A stretch of 64,000 bases of DNA, taken from contig NZ_CP036267.1 of assembly GCF_007744255.1 (NCBI RefSeq), positions 3,227,500-3,291,499 on the forward strand. Direction: 5' to 3'. Each line of letters begins with the position of its first letter. The stretch's first letter is position 1. The notes beneath the pieces are model-generated. The model was not told the origin of the DNA. It ran no database searches and saw nothing but the letters and a program-made list of their open reading frames with translations. Origin of the DNA: Thalassoglobus polymorphus. Lineage in GTDB: Bacteria; Planctomycetota; Planctomycetia; Planctomycetales; Planctomycetaceae. Shown in pieces: positions 35,923 through 46,516 of the stretch. The translations under genes were made by a program, and so were the position numbers.

Positions 35923-37377
35923 TTATCGCTTGGCTGACTTCGCCTTCGGATGCCGGGCCAGAATCGCTTTGAGATCTTCGAGTACTTCTAGATTCTGGTC
36001 AGCGATGTTGACTGTTTCCAGCGGATCATTTTTGTAGTCATACAATTCATAGATTGGTTGTGCGTTCTCATTCATTTGAGGACGCCACTCGACGAGCCGA
36101 TAACGAGAAGTGCGGATCGCACGCCCCAGACGACCTCCTTTGGGGAAGCAATGATATGCGTGATCATCGACTGTGGCTGTCGGGTCGATCAGGACAGGCA
36201 CAAGACTTTTTCCGTCAATCGGTTGTGGCCCCTGAGGTGCGGGCAAGCCAGCGAGTTCGGTCAGCGTCGGAAAGATGTCGACCGTTTCAACGAGTTCATT
36301 CGAACTGCTGTTCGGTTTTGTCACTCCCGGAGCCCGGATCAAGATTGGGATTTTGTTGGCTTGCTCATAGTTCGTATGTTTGGTCCAGCTTCCGTGATCC
36401 CCCAGATGATAGCCATGGTCCCCCCAAAGAACGACGATTGTATTCTGATCGAGCCCCAGACGATGTAGCTCATCGAGAACTCGCCCGACTTGCGAGTCCA
36501 TGTACGACATGGATGCGTAATACCCGTGAATAAGCGTGCGAACCATTTCCTCTGAAAGAGGAGGTTTGTCCGGGATCGGTTTGTACTGATTCAGTTCTCC
36601 AAGAGTCTTGCCAGCAAATTTGGGGGCTCCTTCTGGAGGGTGTGTGTTTTTCGCCAAAGGAAGTTTCGCAGGATCGTAAAGATCCCAATACTTCTTCGGA
36701 GCACAGAAAGGTAAATGCGGTTTAGTAAACCCCAGAGCTAGAAAGAATGGTTTCTCGTTTTTCTGATAACTTTGCAGCCGCTGAATTCCTTCGGCTGCAA
36801 TGCGACCATCGGCGTAGGCTCCATCCTCAACGTCCGCTTTCTCCCAAGCGGCCCCACGAGGAAGACCGCGAGCGGGCTGATTACTGAAGAGGGCCTCCTC
36901 CTTGGTCAGCTCACCGTTTGTGCTTTCTGGAAGAACATAGTCAATGACTTTGTCGGGATGAAACGGCACGCTCCACGACTTCTCATCGTTGATGTTCCCA
37001 TGTCCAATGTGGAAGACTTTGCCGATTCCTGCTGAGTGATATCCATGCTGCATAAAATGCTGAGGCATCGTGACAGCCAACGGAACGGCTCGGCGAAAAT
37101 GATATCCGAGGCTGTAAATGCCGGTCGATGTTGATCGCGATCCAATCAGCAAATTATTGCGAGATGGAGCGCAAACAGCTTGATTGCAATACGCCATGTC
37201 AAACCGCATTCCGCTGGCTGCCAGAGAATCCAGATTCGGCGTTTTCACCCAGTCATCTCCGTATGCTCCGAAGGAGGGCTTGAGGTCGTCAACCAGGATG
37301 AGCAGAACGTTGGGCTTTTCCGCCTGAGCAACCGTCGTCAAGAAAAGAATCGAAAGTGTAAGACGAATGATTTTCAT
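35923..37377 (-). CDS. Secreted iduronate-2-sulfatase-like sulfatase
   Basis: 484 residues from ATG 37377 (a TTG at 37395 is also open). Signal peptide MKIIRLTLSILFLTTVAQA. Motifs: VLLILVDDLKPSFGAYG, the formylglycine site VCAPSRNNLL (Cys about residue 70), GKVFHIGHGN, LGFTKPHLPFCAPKKYWDLY and WGDHGYHLGDHGSWTKHTNYE, all typical of iduronate-2-sulfatase-like enzymes. It is the first gene of the leftward four-gene operon. Its exact sugar substrate cannot be read from sequence. Confidence 0.95.
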   Translation of the reverse strand: MKIIRLTLSILFLTTVAQAEKPNVLLILVDDLKPSFGAYGDDWVKTPNLDSLAASGMRFDMAYCNQAVCAPSRNNLLIGSRSTSTGIYSLGYHFRRAVPLAVTMPQHFMQHGYHSAGIGKVFHIGHGNINDEKSWSVPFHPDKVIDYVLPESTNGELTKEEALFSNQPARGLPRGAAWEKADVEDGAYADGRIAAEGIQRLQSYQKNEKPFFLALGFTKPHLPFCAPKKYWDLYDPAKLPLAKNTHPPEGAPKFAGKTLGELNQYKPIPDKPPLSEEMVRTLIHGYYASMSYMDSQVGRVLDELHRLGLDQNTIVVLWGDHGYHLGDHGSWTKHTNYEQANKIPILIRAPGVTKPNSSSNELVETVDIFPTLTELAGLPAPQGPQPIDGKSLVPVLIDPTATVDDHAYHCFPKGGRLGRAIRTSRYRLVEWRPQMNENAQPIYELYDYKNDPLETVNIADQNLEVLEDLKAILARHPKAKSAKR

Positions 37378-37643
37378 GTGTAAATTCTGATTCAATGTCT
37401 ATTCATTATGAGTTCTCAAATTGAAGTCTGACTCTTTAATCAGGAACGTGCAATGATCTCATAAAAACCTGTTGCCGTATTTCTGTTGGTTTGCGAGACT
37501 ACCGAAAGTTGAGTCGCAAATGATCCACCAAAGTTCTTCGTGCGAAAGTTCGCGAGGTGCATGCAGCAAGGTGCAGTCTGTTATCAACCTGTAATCAACA
37601 CGGTCATTGCGACATTTTGACAGAACACTATGGAGTCGAACCG

Positions 37644-38863
<1,220 letters not shown>

Positions 38864-38867
<4 letters not shown>

Positions 38868-38930
38868 GAGCAGTTCCAGTCTTGGTCTTGATGCTCTGCC
38901 TCGTGGTGAGCTGTCTATGCAGTTATGAAA
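38864..38930 (+). repeat. Decayed/partial family-1 element, copy F
   Basis: Left half only: CTAAGAGCAGTTCC (38864 on) through GCTCTGCCTCGTGGTGAGCTG. The right half is not recognisable. Its initial CTAA contains the stop of the PIMT gene. The right boundary is approximate. Confidence 0.6.
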
Positions 38931-39504
38931 GTTCAGAGTGGCGGAAACAATCGGTGAGGTGGTCGTTGACCATTCCGACAGCCTGCATGAAGGCGTAACA
39001 AATCGTGCTTCCGACAAAAGCGAAGCCACGCTTCTTTAAAGCTTTGCTCATTGCTTCAGACTCTACAGTTTGAGCAGGAACTTCTCCCGGAGTTTTCCAG
39101 TGGTTCTGTCGCGGTTCACCTTCGGTAAACTGCCAGATGTATTTGTCGAACGAACCGAGCTCTTCCTGGACCTCCAGAAACGCTTGAGCATTGCGGACCG
39201 CAGAGTTGATCTTTAATCGATTCCGAACAATACCGGCATCTAACAGAAGTTCATCGATTTTCTTTTGGTTATAATTCGCCACAACCGCAGGATCGAAATT
39301 GTCGAATGCCGCTCGATAACTCTCTCGCTTCTTCAGTATTGTCGTCCAACTGAGCCCAGCCTGTGCGCCTTCCAGAATCAAGAACTCAAATAACTTTCGG
39401 TCGTCGTGAAGCGGAACACCCCACTCACGATCATGGTAGTTAATATCAAGGTCGCCGCGCGCCCATGCACAACGAGTCAGCTCAACCGGTGATTTCTCTG
39501 GCAT
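38923..39504 (-). CDS. tag: DNA-3-methyladenine glycosylase I
   Basis: 193 residues from ATG 39504. The Tag family is clear: RCAWARGDLDINYHDREWG (zinc Cys and His), FEFLILEGAQAGLSWTTILKKRESYR, NRLKINSAVRNAQAFL, RGFAFVGSTICYAFMQAVGMVNDH and the terminal DCFRH (zinc ligands). The enzyme excises 3-methyladenine from alkylated DNA in base-excision repair in the cytosol. Length is as usual. It converges on the PIMT gene, with only about 55 bases between the stops, part of which is repeat DNA. Confidence 0.96.
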   Translation of the reverse strand: MPEKSPVELTRCAWARGDLDINYHDREWGVPLHDDRKLFEFLILEGAQAGLSWTTILKKRESYRAAFDNFDPAVVANYNQKKIDELLLDAGIVRNRLKINSAVRNAQAFLEVQEELGSFDKYIWQFTEGEPRQNHWKTPGEVPAQTVESEAMSKALKKRGFAFVGSTICYAFMQAVGMVNDHLTDCFRHSELS

Positions 39505-39599
39505 GACGTTCTCACTGATCAATTTATTCTTGCGAGAGTCTGGAGAAGTCTGTCTCTGTGACTTTATCAGATTTCAAAAACAAAACGGACGACTCTTCA

Positions 39600-41075
39600 T
39601 CACCCCTCTTCAAGGAGACCTTCAACAGCAGAGTCTTTCTCTTTTGACAATTCCTGAAGTTCATGATTGAAGATTTGCACGAGGGCGTGCAGGCACGACG
39701 CAACGATTGGGCCGATAAAGACTCCCCACAGCCCCATCACTTGCAGCCCGCCGAGGATACTGATGAATGCTAAGAGTGGATGGAGCTTTGTATCGCTATT
39801 GAGGACGTAGGTTCTGACGACATTATCAAGGAACCCGACGAAAGCAGCCCCGTAAATCGTAAGCAAAATGGCCTGCACCCAATGCCCGGTGGCAAAAAGA
39901 ATGATTGCACACGGAACCCAGACCAGCCATGTCCCGGCAATCGGAATCAAAGCGGATATCGTTGCGAGCATTAGCAGGATGAACAGATGATCAAAATCAA
40001 AAAGCCATAATGCAAATGTGGTGGCAAATCCTTGTGCAAACGCAGCTAGAAACGTTGCAACAACAACAGATCGAACCACTAAAGCAAACTGCTCAAGTAG
40101 CTGACGCTGATATTTGGCATGAACTGGAATCATCTTCTCCGCAGCCAACAACAATGTCGTTCCGTCCGCCAGAAAATAGTACAGCGCAACGACATACATC
40201 ATCAGTCCAATCAGAGCGGAAATAATGGCGCCCGCTGCACCAGCCAAAAACCCAAATGTCGTTCCCGCAGCCCTTCCGAGTGACCGGTCTCCTAAATCGT
40301 GAAGCATGGCGCCGATTCGCAAACGAATCTCTCGGCTGACATCAGCGGGATTACTCTTCAGTTCTTTGGGCAACCAGGAATTGACATAGTTCACGGCATC
40401 ATCCAATACGGTTGGTTGAGCCGCTTCTGATGATGCGGTTGCGGGAGGCTGCTCATCGCTGTCCTGTTTCTCGTCCGCCTGATCGACCGGCGTATCGTCC
40501 GGCTCAGTCCCCTCTTGTTCAGCGCCCTCTATTTTATCTTTGAGTTCGGCACTCGTGACGTCTTCGGTGTTCGTCACGCTTTCTGGCTTCACTGTGGTTT
40601 CAATTCGCACGACCGGCTCAGAGTTTCCGACATCATCGACGATGACACTCTGCAACTTCCGTTCGGGAAGGATTGTGTCTCTCTCTTTGATATTAACATC
40701 TGCAGTGAAGGAGTTGCCTGAGTCAGTCTCGACGGTTGCCACTTCCGGCGCGAGAAAAATCCTCAACCAGCGGTTCTCATCAACCACTCGGGATGAGAAG
40801 GTATATAGCTGTAACGTTGCAATCAGGATGCCTGTAATTAACGGGACCAGAATGGAAGTCATAATGGTCGCTGTCGTCAAAGCTGCAGAGAGAGAAATTT
40901 GATCTTTGGTTCGGGAGAGGAAATAACGAAACAGTGGCTGACAGACAACAGCTGTCATCCCTGCCAGAAAAAGAGGAAGCAAGAAAGGGGCGACGACTCG
41001 AAAGAACGTCACGCCCAAAGCGACGATCAAAACTAGTAGAACAACTAGTGAAACTTTTCGACGCATCGAGGACAT
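39600..41075 (-). CDS. AI-2E family membrane transporter with acidic insert
   Basis: 491 residues. The typical AI-2E layout is present: paired N-terminal helices (about 8-40 and 62-92), a soluble stretch, then helices at about 280-300, 320-345, 355-380, 390-420 and 435-465, with AGTWLVWVPCAI and GLQVMGLWGVFIGPIVA near the end. Members export small molecules, such as AI-2 or ions, or have unknown substrates. The soluble segment between helices 2 and 3 is extended by a low-complexity, strongly acidic insert (about 112-225, rich in E, D, P, T). Start ATG 41075 or ATG 41066. Confidence 0.9.
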   Translation of the reverse strand: MSSMRRKVSLVVLLVLIVALGVTFFRVVAPFLLPLFLAGMTAVVCQPLFRYFLSRTKDQISLSAALTTATIMTSILVPLITGILIATLQLYTFSSRVVDENRWLRIFLAPEVATVETDSGNSFTADVNIKERDTILPERKLQSVIVDDVGNSEPVVRIETTVKPESVTNTEDVTSAELKDKIEGAEQEGTEPDDTPVDQADEKQDSDEQPPATASSEAAQPTVLDDAVNYVNSWLPKELKSNPADVSREIRLRIGAMLHDLGDRSLGRAAGTTFGFLAGAAGAIISALIGLMMYVVALYYFLADGTTLLLAAEKMIPVHAKYQRQLLEQFALVVRSVVVATFLAAFAQGFATTFALWLFDFDHLFILLMLATISALIPIAGTWLVWVPCAIILFATGHWVQAILLTIYGAAFVGFLDNVVRTYVLNSDTKLHPLLAFISILGGLQVMGLWGVFIGPIVASCLHALVQIFNHELQELSKEKDSAVEGLLEEG

Positions 41076-41448
41076 GGTGCCATTTTCTCATAAAATGAAA
41101 ATCAATTACGGGGAATCGGAGAATAGAGGGAATCAACCACTGTCAGCAAGGTCTGATTCGACGTTCGCTTTGCCAGTGAAACGACAACGAATCAGGAAGG
41201 TGGGGTCATTTATCACCTTTTCAGAAAATACTCGCAATTGGATTCAGACCCTCAATTCGTTCGACCTCAATCGTGCCTGATCATTCACAGAGGGAGATGA
41301 CGACTCAGAAATACGACGAAATTTCTCGATTCCTTGCCCACTGGTCCGGTGTTGAGTATCGTTGTAGACGGCGTAGATGTGAGTCTACGCGCCCACCTGC
41401 CTGCCTCAAAGTTGAACGAGACCCTTCGTTCAAAGTCTTCCTGTACAG
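41076..41448. other. Divergent intergenic region
   Basis: 373 bases between the AI-2E gene and the first PQQ-propeller gene. It holds a perfect 7-bp stem hairpin (GCGTAGA at 41371-41377, TCTACGC at 41384-41390). No convincing ORF. Confidence 0.5.
41371..41390. repeat. CGTAGA-type hairpin, copy 1
   Basis: Perfect inverted repeat GCGTAGA-TGTGAG-TCTACGC. A near-identical hairpin occurs at 54223-54239, also upstream of a gene. It may be a small dispersed palindrome or a regulator site. Confidence 0.6.
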
Positions 41449-44019
41449 ATGAGTTCACAGATGATGAGAAGAACAACACTTTTATGCGTTGTTGCAAGCA
41501 TTGCATTCACATTACAAAATTCTGCGTTCGCTGAAGAAAACTGGCCATACTGGCGTGGTCCCGATTTCACGAACACCTCTGCAGAAAAGAATCTGCCTGC
41601 TGAGTGGGATCCGAAGGGAGGGGAAGGCAGCAATGTCATTTGGGCGGAGCACTACCCCACACGGTCAACACCGACTTTGATGAACGACAAGCTCTATATT
41701 CTGACGACAGCTCATCCTGAAGATGAATCAAAGATGGGTGAGAAGGTCGTCTGCATCGACTCCAAAACCGGCAAACAACTTTGGGAATATGCGTTCAATG
41801 TCTACTTGAGCGATGTACCAGCTGAACGTGTCGGCTGGTCCAGTGTGACCTGCGACCCGGCATCCGGAAATGTTTACGCCTTGGGTGTCTGTGGATACTT
41901 CTGCTGCCTCAACGGAGAAACCGGTGAAGTGATCTGGGATCGCTCACTCCACGAAGAATTCGGTTTGCTGAGCACCTACGGCGGACGAACCAACTTCCCA
42001 CTCGTTTATGAAGACAATGTCATCATCAGCGCAGTGATCATTGGTTGGGGGGAACAAGCGAAACCAGCACACCGTTTCATTTGCTTCGACAAAAACAACG
42101 GAGTCCCAATTTGGTTCGAAGGAACAAGACTGCTCCCTGATGACACAACTTATAGTGCCCCTGTGCTGGCTGTCATTGAAGGCGAATTGCAGATGATCTT
42201 CGCTTCTGGTGATGGAGGCGTTTACGGTTTCCAGCCACGAACCGGAAAGCAATTATGGAAATACATGGTCAGTGGTCGCGGAATCAACACCTCTCCTCTT
42301 GTCGTCGGAAATAAAGTCTACTGTGGTCACTCTGAAGAGAATCTCGACACAACTCAGATGGGGGCAGTATTCTGTATCGATGCAACAAAGCGGGGAGATC
42401 TCACCAAAACAGGTGAGGTCTGGCGACAAACTGGATTCCTCGTCGGACGTTCCAGTCCGGTCATGATCGATGGACGACTCTACTGTGCTGATGACCGCGC
42501 CAAGTTGCACTGCTTCAATCCTGAAACAGGTGAAGTCATAGGAAAACCTGTTCGACTCGGAACGATGATGCGATCAAACTTGCTCGTTGCGGATGGCAAA
42601 ATTTATGCCCACACCGCCAACGGTCGCGGATACATCTTGAAGCCAACTGAAGATGGAGCGGAGATCCTATACAAATTCCGCTTCCAGAGAGGTGAAGAAT
42701 CCCATGGAACGCCGATTGTCTCCAACGGTCGAATTTTCATCCCTACGACTGGAAACTTATACTGCATCGGCCTGAAGGATGCCAAAGTCGAAATCGGTGA
42801 ACTTCCGCCGATGGCGAAAGAAAAGAATCCTGCCAACGATGAGAAGCCAGCGACAGTAGTAATTGCTCCTGTGGAATCATTACTTCTTCCAGGCGACCGA
42901 CAACCAATGCAGGTTCGGTTGTACAACTCCAACGGACAATTCATTCGTCTCGCCAAACCGGAAGAGGTCGAGTTTGAACTGACTGGTCCAGGAATGATGG
43001 ACGAAGACGGGGCTTACAACATCTCCAAAGACCAGGAAACGGCAGCTGCGACTCTCATGGTTGCCAAAGTTGGCGAGATCAGCGGGAACGCACGAATTCG
43101 TGTCATCCCTCAACTGCCGTGGTCTATTGACTTTGACAATGGAGTCATTCCGGTAACTTGGGTCGGAGCACGCTATCGGCATATTCCTCTCGATTTTGAC
43201 CTGCTGATGAAGTTAAAGAAAGATGATCAACTCGCCAGCGATTTGTACATCTACTTCATGACACAATTCAAAAACGTCGGACCTAAGGGAGTCTTTGACG
43301 ACTCGACGCCTCGCCAGACATGGACAGCTCTGCTCAGCTTCACTGGTCTTGCAGACGGAGCGAATCGTCCAAAGAACATTGAAGATGCCAAAAAAATCTT
43401 CGGTGCCGCCCTACAGAAGTTGACTGATGAAAAAGTCCTGTCGTCAGTGGAATGGTCTCAATGGGAACGCCCGAGTGCCGTCGAAGGAGAAACTGTTAAA
43501 GAGCCGCGTCTCACAGTCACTCAAGGCGAACGAAAGATCGACGGAAACGGCGTGATGTGTAAAATCACAACGATTCCCAAAGGGGCACGCAGCCAAGGCT
43601 GGATGGGACACCCTGATTTCCATGACTACACAATTGAGGCGGACGTCTATGCCTTTGAACGAAACGGAAAACTGCCTGACATTGGGCTTGTTGGACAACG
43701 ATACACCCTCGACATGATGGGTGCATCGAATCAACTTCAATTCCGGACCTGGACACCTCAGATGAATCGTTTCTCGGAAAACGTTCCTTTTGTCTGGGAA
43801 GCCAACAAATGGTACACCATGAAATTCCAAACTCAGGCTCAAGACGGAAAAGCGATCCTGAAAGCCAAAGTCTGGGTGAAAGGTGAAGAAGAACCAGCTG
43901 AGTGGACCATCACAGCAACCGATGAAATCGGCAATGAAATCGGAAGCCCAGGTTTGTTCGGTAACGCGAAAGATTCAGAAATTTTCTACGACAACCTCAA
44001 AGTAACAAAGAACAAGTAG
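41449..44019 (+). CDS. Secreted PQQ-like beta-propeller protein (856 aa) with extra C-terminal domains
   Basis: A signal peptide (RRTTLLCVVASIAFTLQNSAFA) follows one of three possible ATG starts (41449, 41461, 41464). WPYWRGPDFTN opens the propeller as in the planctomycete PQQ-binding-like family, with repeated W-motif blades such as CIDSKTGKQLWEYAF, CLNGETGEVIWDR and GFQPRTGKQLWKYMV (about 30-460). Residues 470-600 form an Ig-like domain, and 690-850 a LamG-like/3-keto-disaccharide hydrolase-like sandwich (DFHDYTIEADVYAF, LGTMM and IFYDNLKVT at the end). True PQQ cofactor binding is not shown. It probably acts as an envelope binding protein. A terminator follows at 44064. Confidence 0.88.
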   Translation: MSSQMMRRTTLLCVVASIAFTLQNSAFAEENWPYWRGPDFTNTSAEKNLPAEWDPKGGEGSNVIWAEHYPTRSTPTLMNDKLYILTTAHPEDESKMGEKVVCIDSKTGKQLWEYAFNVYLSDVPAERVGWSSVTCDPASGNVYALGVCGYFCCLNGETGEVIWDRSLHEEFGLLSTYGGRTNFPLVYEDNVIISAVIIGWGEQAKPAHRFICFDKNNGVPIWFEGTRLLPDDTTYSAPVLAVIEGELQMIFASGDGGVYGFQPRTGKQLWKYMVSGRGINTSPLVVGNKVYCGHSEENLDTTQMGAVFCIDATKRGDLTKTGEVWRQTGFLVGRSSPVMIDGRLYCADDRAKLHCFNPETGEVIGKPVRLGTMMRSNLLVADGKIYAHTANGRGYILKPTEDGAEILYKFRFQRGEESHGTPIVSNGRIFIPTTGNLYCIGLKDAKVEIGELPPMAKEKNPANDEKPATVVIAPVESLLLPGDRQPMQVRLYNSNGQFIRLAKPEEVEFELTGPGMMDEDGAYNISKDQETAAATLMVAKVGEISGNARIRVIPQLPWSIDFDNGVIPVTWVGARYRHIPLDFDLLMKLKKDDQLASDLYIYFMTQFKNVGPKGVFDDSTPRQTWTALLSFTGLADGANRPKNIEDAKKIFGAALQKLTDEKVLSSVEWSQWERPSAVEGETVKEPRLTVTQGERKIDGNGVMCKITTIPKGARSQGWMGHPDFHDYTIEADVYAFERNGKLPDIGLVGQRYTLDMMGASNQLQFRTWTPQMNRFSENVPFVWEANKWYTMKFQTQAQDGKAILKAKVWVKGEEEPAEWTITATDEIGNEIGSPGLFGNAKDSEIFYDNLKVTKNK

Positions 44020-44063
44020 ATCAAACGAAGGTTCGATCCAAATTGAACTTTGTCACAGACACC

Positions 44064-44094
44064 AATTCCCGAAACCAGACTGGTTTCGGGAATT
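44064..44094 (+). terminator. Strong hairpin after the 856-aa propeller gene
   Basis: Perfect 14-base stem AATTCCCGAAACCA / TGGTTTCGGGAATT with a 3-base loop, 45 bases after the stop. The U-run is weak, so it may terminate transcription or protect the mRNA end. Confidence 0.75.
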
Positions 44095-44297
44095 TATCAC
44101 AAGAAGCCCTGGCAACCCTGTTGGAATCGTTTTGATTCACTCGATTTTCGATCACTTGTGCAGGTTTTGTAAGAGCTCATCACACTCTCTGACAACATGT
44201 TGTTCCAATCAATTGTGAGCAAGAAATGACCTTGCCAGAACAATACAACGATTAGAACTGCAGGTTGGCAGATTCATTTTCCATAACGGGGAATCAA

Positions 44298-45977
44298 ATG
44301 AAATCACGATTTTTTGGCATCTCACTGGCAGCTGTCCTGATGGTTGCCCTTTCTGTTCAGGCGACTGCGCAGGATGGAGAATATAACCCTCGAAAAGAAG
44401 CACTGGCTGAAATCAAGAAGATGGATGTCGGCCCGCATGATTGGCCTCAATGGGGTGGCTGGTCACACAAAAACAACGTTCCCGAAGCAACAGGAATTCC
44501 AACAGAATTCGACGTTGAAACGGGCGATGGGGTGCTTTGGAAAGTTCCTCTAGGATCACAAACATACGGAAACGTCGTTGTCGCCAATGGCAACGTCTAT
44601 GTTGGAACGAATAATCACCATGGATATGTCCCACGGTTCCCAAAGACGGTCGACCTGGGGGTCTTGCTTTGCCTTGACGAGAAAACTGGAGAATTCAAAT
44701 GGCAGCATTCAAGCCAAAAACTCTCCACAGGCCGAGTCCACGACTGGCCCGATCAGGGAATTTGCTGCTCACCAATGGTCGACGGAAACCGATTGTGGTA
44801 CGTCACCAGCCGTGGTGAAGTTGTCTGCCTGGATACCGAAGGTTTCCTCGACGGGAAAAATGATGGCCCGTACAAGTCAGAACCGATCGAAAGCAAAGTC
44901 GAAGCAGACATCATCTGGCGATTCGATATGATGGGCGAACTTGGTGTCTCACAGCACAATATGTGTAGCTGTTCAATCACCGGATACGGAGACATTATTT
45001 TCGTAAACACTTCTAACGGTGTCGACGAATCACACGTCAACATTCCAGCTCCAAGCGCTCCGAGCTTCATGGCGATGGACCGCAACACCGGAGAAGTTTT
45101 GTGGACTGACAGATCACCAGGACTCAACATCTTACACGGTCAATGGTCATCACCGTCCTACTGCGAAATTGATGGGCAAGCACAAGTCCTCTTCGGTGGT
45201 GGAGATGGCTGGTTGTACAGCTTCGACCCAGCTGGTGACGGAAAAGGAAATGCGAAACTTCTTTGGAAATTCGATGGCAACCCTAAAGAGTCACTCTACT
45301 CTGTCAGTGGACGCAGTGAGCGTAATCATATCATCGGAACAGCGGTGATTTACGATGGACTCGTTTACATTGGTGTTGGCGAAGACCCTGAGCACGGCGA
45401 AGGAAATGGACACCTTTACTGCATCGATCCAACGAAACGTGGCGATGTCAGCCCGACCATTGCTGTCGATAAAGACGGAAATGAAATCGAGTTCAAAAAC
45501 GATGGAACTCGACGCTTACAGAAGATTCGTCCTGATGACGGTGAAACGACCAAGCCAAATCCGAACTCCGCTGTTGTTTGGCACTTCACCGGCGAAGATA
45601 CCAACGGAGATGGTGAAGTCGAATTCGAAGAAGAGATGCACCGAACATGTGGAACTGTCGCGATCTTAGACGACATTCTGTACGTTGCTGACTTCTCTGG
45701 AATCTTCCACTGCATCGATGCGAAAACTGGAAAGCCTTACTGGCACTACGATATGTTCTCCGCAGCTTGGGGATCACCATTGCTGGTCGACGGGAAAGTC
45801 TATATCGGAGATGAAGACGGAGACATCGCAGTCTTCAAACATGGCAAGGAAATGGAGCTTCTTGCAGAGAACCTGATGGACAGTTCTGTTTACAGTACTC
45901 CAGTCGTTGCCAACGGAGTGTTGTACATCAGCACGAAGGATACTCTATACGCCATCGGGAATAAGAAGAGCGACTGA
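44298..45977 (+). CDS. Secreted PQQ-like beta-propeller protein (559 aa)
   Basis: ATG 44298 with GGGGA at 44288-44292, five bases upstream. Signal peptide MKSRFFGISLAAVLMVALSV, ending at ATAQ. Propeller blades: WPQWGGWSHKNNVPEATG at the start, CLDEKTGEFKWQHSS, CLDTEGFLDGKND, AMDRNTGEVLWTD, CIDPTKRGDVSPT and CIDAKTGKPYWHYDM. A Ca-binding-like stretch (DTNGDGEVEFEEE) is inserted near residue 445. It follows the 856-aa propeller gene but is separated by a terminator, so the two are probably distinct units. Role: envelope binding or dehydrogenase-like; enzymatic activity is unproven. Confidence 0.88.
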   Translation: MKSRFFGISLAAVLMVALSVQATAQDGEYNPRKEALAEIKKMDVGPHDWPQWGGWSHKNNVPEATGIPTEFDVETGDGVLWKVPLGSQTYGNVVVANGNVYVGTNNHHGYVPRFPKTVDLGVLLCLDEKTGEFKWQHSSQKLSTGRVHDWPDQGICCSPMVDGNRLWYVTSRGEVVCLDTEGFLDGKNDGPYKSEPIESKVEADIIWRFDMMGELGVSQHNMCSCSITGYGDIIFVNTSNGVDESHVNIPAPSAPSFMAMDRNTGEVLWTDRSPGLNILHGQWSSPSYCEIDGQAQVLFGGGDGWLYSFDPAGDGKGNAKLLWKFDGNPKESLYSVSGRSERNHIIGTAVIYDGLVYIGVGEDPEHGEGNGHLYCIDPTKRGDVSPTIAVDKDGNEIEFKNDGTRRLQKIRPDDGETTKPNPNSAVVWHFTGEDTNGDGEVEFEEEMHRTCGTVAILDDILYVADFSGIFHCIDAKTGKPYWHYDMFSAAWGSPLLVDGKVYIGDEDGDIAVFKHGKEMELLAENLMDSSVYSTPVVANGVLYISTKDTLYAIGNKKSD

Positions 45978-46101
45978 TCAGCAGAGCATGGACATCGCTA
46001 TAACAACTGGGCTATGACAACTGGAACGATTGCCGTAATCCTTTTCGACAGCCTTCCACAAAAGTCATGAGTGAGACCACTCGTTAACAGTGACATCATC
46101 A

Positions 46102-46131
46102 AGCCCGGAGCAACATGCTTCGGGCTTTTTT
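46102..46131 (+). terminator. Intrinsic terminator after the 559-aa propeller gene
   Basis: AGCCCGGAGCA / TGCTTCGGGCT stem (one G-T pair) with a 3-base loop, followed by TTTTTT. Confidence 0.9.
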
Positions 46132-46266
46132 CATGTTGAAATGAAACATATCGCCTTGAATGAAACGACGCTTCATCCATTCAACAAAAATTAGTCTGTA
46201 TGAAATTTCTTCAAGTCGTGCTCGATCTTCGTTTGGGTTCGACATTTGTTTGTCGAGTCCCTTATC

Positions 46267-46372
46267 CTAGAGCAACTGTCGAATTGGTGTTCAGGTTCTG
46301 CCTCGTGAAGAGCAAACAATGAAGTACGCATTCAGTCTCGTGGAAATGAGCTATTGATAGATTGAAAAGCAC
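46267..46372 (+). repeat. Decayed family-1 element, copy G
   Basis: CTAGAGCAACTGTCGAATTGG and TTCTGCCTCGTG (46267-46307) are well preserved. The rest is diverged; the right boundary is placed only by assuming 106 bases. Confidence 0.6.
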
Positions 46373-46516
46373 AATTCGCAGAGACAAAACACGAAAGTGT
46401 TCTAGCCCATAGGGCTGAGGTCGTTCTCAGCTCTGCTGAAATCCGGACGAAACAGGCTGACAGCGGTCCCATTCCTCTGTTAGTCAGTTAAGTCAATCTC
46501 AGGGAATTCGAAGTCA

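Larger units (their letters stand above)
45978..46516. other. Intergenic region with terminator and repeat debris
   Basis: 539 bases. It contains the terminator at 46102-46131, a decayed family-1 element from 46267, and a fragment related to the 73-bp repeat family at about 46387-46406. No ORF looks real. Confidence 0.6.
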
